Shown piece by piece: positions 63,937-64,000 of a DNA stretch of 64,000 bases. The DNA is from Yersinia entomophaga (GTDB lineage: Bacteria > Pseudomonadota > Gammaproteobacteria > Enterobacterales > Enterobacteriaceae). The position numbers were made by a program, and so were the translations under genes. The notes under the pieces are model-generated. The model searched no databases, was not told the origin of the DNA, and was given only the letters and a program-made list of their open reading frames with translations. The first letter of the stretch is position 1. Each line of letters opens with the position of its first letter. The stretch lies in NCBI RefSeq assembly GCF_001656035.1, contig NZ_CP010029.1, forward strand, positions 1,747,610-1,811,609, read 5' to 3'.

Positions 63937-64000
63937 AAGGTTAAGCCTCACGGATCATTAGTACTGGTTAGCTCATGCATCGCTGCACTTACACACCCAG
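63937..64000 (-). rRNA. rrl: 23S ribosomal RNA, 3' end only
   Basis: The minus strand at the right edge reads into the 23S 3' terminus: GAGCTAACCAGTACTAATGA and GTGAGGCTTAACCTT, ending at 63937. Only 64 bases are inside the window. A 109-base spacer with the processing-stem sequence follows before 5S. Confidence 0.97.

Noticed and set aside
63477..63938. Several open frames over the rRNA terminators and 5S
   Set aside because: They overlap structural RNA and its terminators.

Overview
The window is a chromosomal segment of a gamma-proteobacterium of the order Enterobacterales, most likely Yersiniaceae (Yersinia or a close relative); I cannot name the species. Nearly all proteins align by eye with E. 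coli homologues from the 81-88 minute region. The pairing of a WaaE/KdtX glycosyltransferase with coaD and the absence of yihF/yihG between dsbA and polA point away from Escherichia. About 55 genes are intact and I see no broken gene.

Left to right: the end of secB with grxC and a rhodanese (yibN); gpmM-envC-yibQ; kbl-tdh (threonine degradation); the LPS inner-core set rfaD-waaF-waaC, then, after a 600 bp gene-free spacer, waaA-waaE-coaD; mutM, rpmG, rpmB, radC; coaBC-dut; slmA; rph-pyrE with an attenuator; yicC.

From 21.35 to about 29.4 kb, between yicC and yicG, lies an AT-rich accessory block. It holds a TDT-family transporter with a divergent LysR regulator, a complete DSF-type quorum-sensing pair (PAS-GGDEF-EAL receptor RpfR facing the signal synthase RpfF, stop codons one base apart), a NupC-type nucleoside transporter, and a DUF3574 lipoprotein. 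Just upstream of the lipoprotein gene are 14 perfect tandem copies of an 8-bp unit. This block is the most distinctive part of the window.

The rest is conserved: yicG, ligB (which looks exported), gmk, rpoZ-spoT-trmH-recG, gltS, xanP, yicH, the yihX-yihY-dtd-fabY run, typA, the glnA-glnL-glnG nitrogen regulon with NtrC sites and a sigma-54 promoter, hemN, an unannotated 58-residue membrane protein, yihI, the regulatory RNAs CsrC and Spot 42 flanking engB, polA, dsbA, srkA, yihD, mobA-mobB. The window ends in an rRNA operon (5S and the 3' end of 23S, minus strand) at the position of E. coli rrnA. Several nodes link signalling to central metabolism: c-di-GMP/DSF (RpfR/RpfF), (p)ppGpp (SpoT), nitrogen (NtrBC), carbon (Spot 42) and Csr (CsrC).
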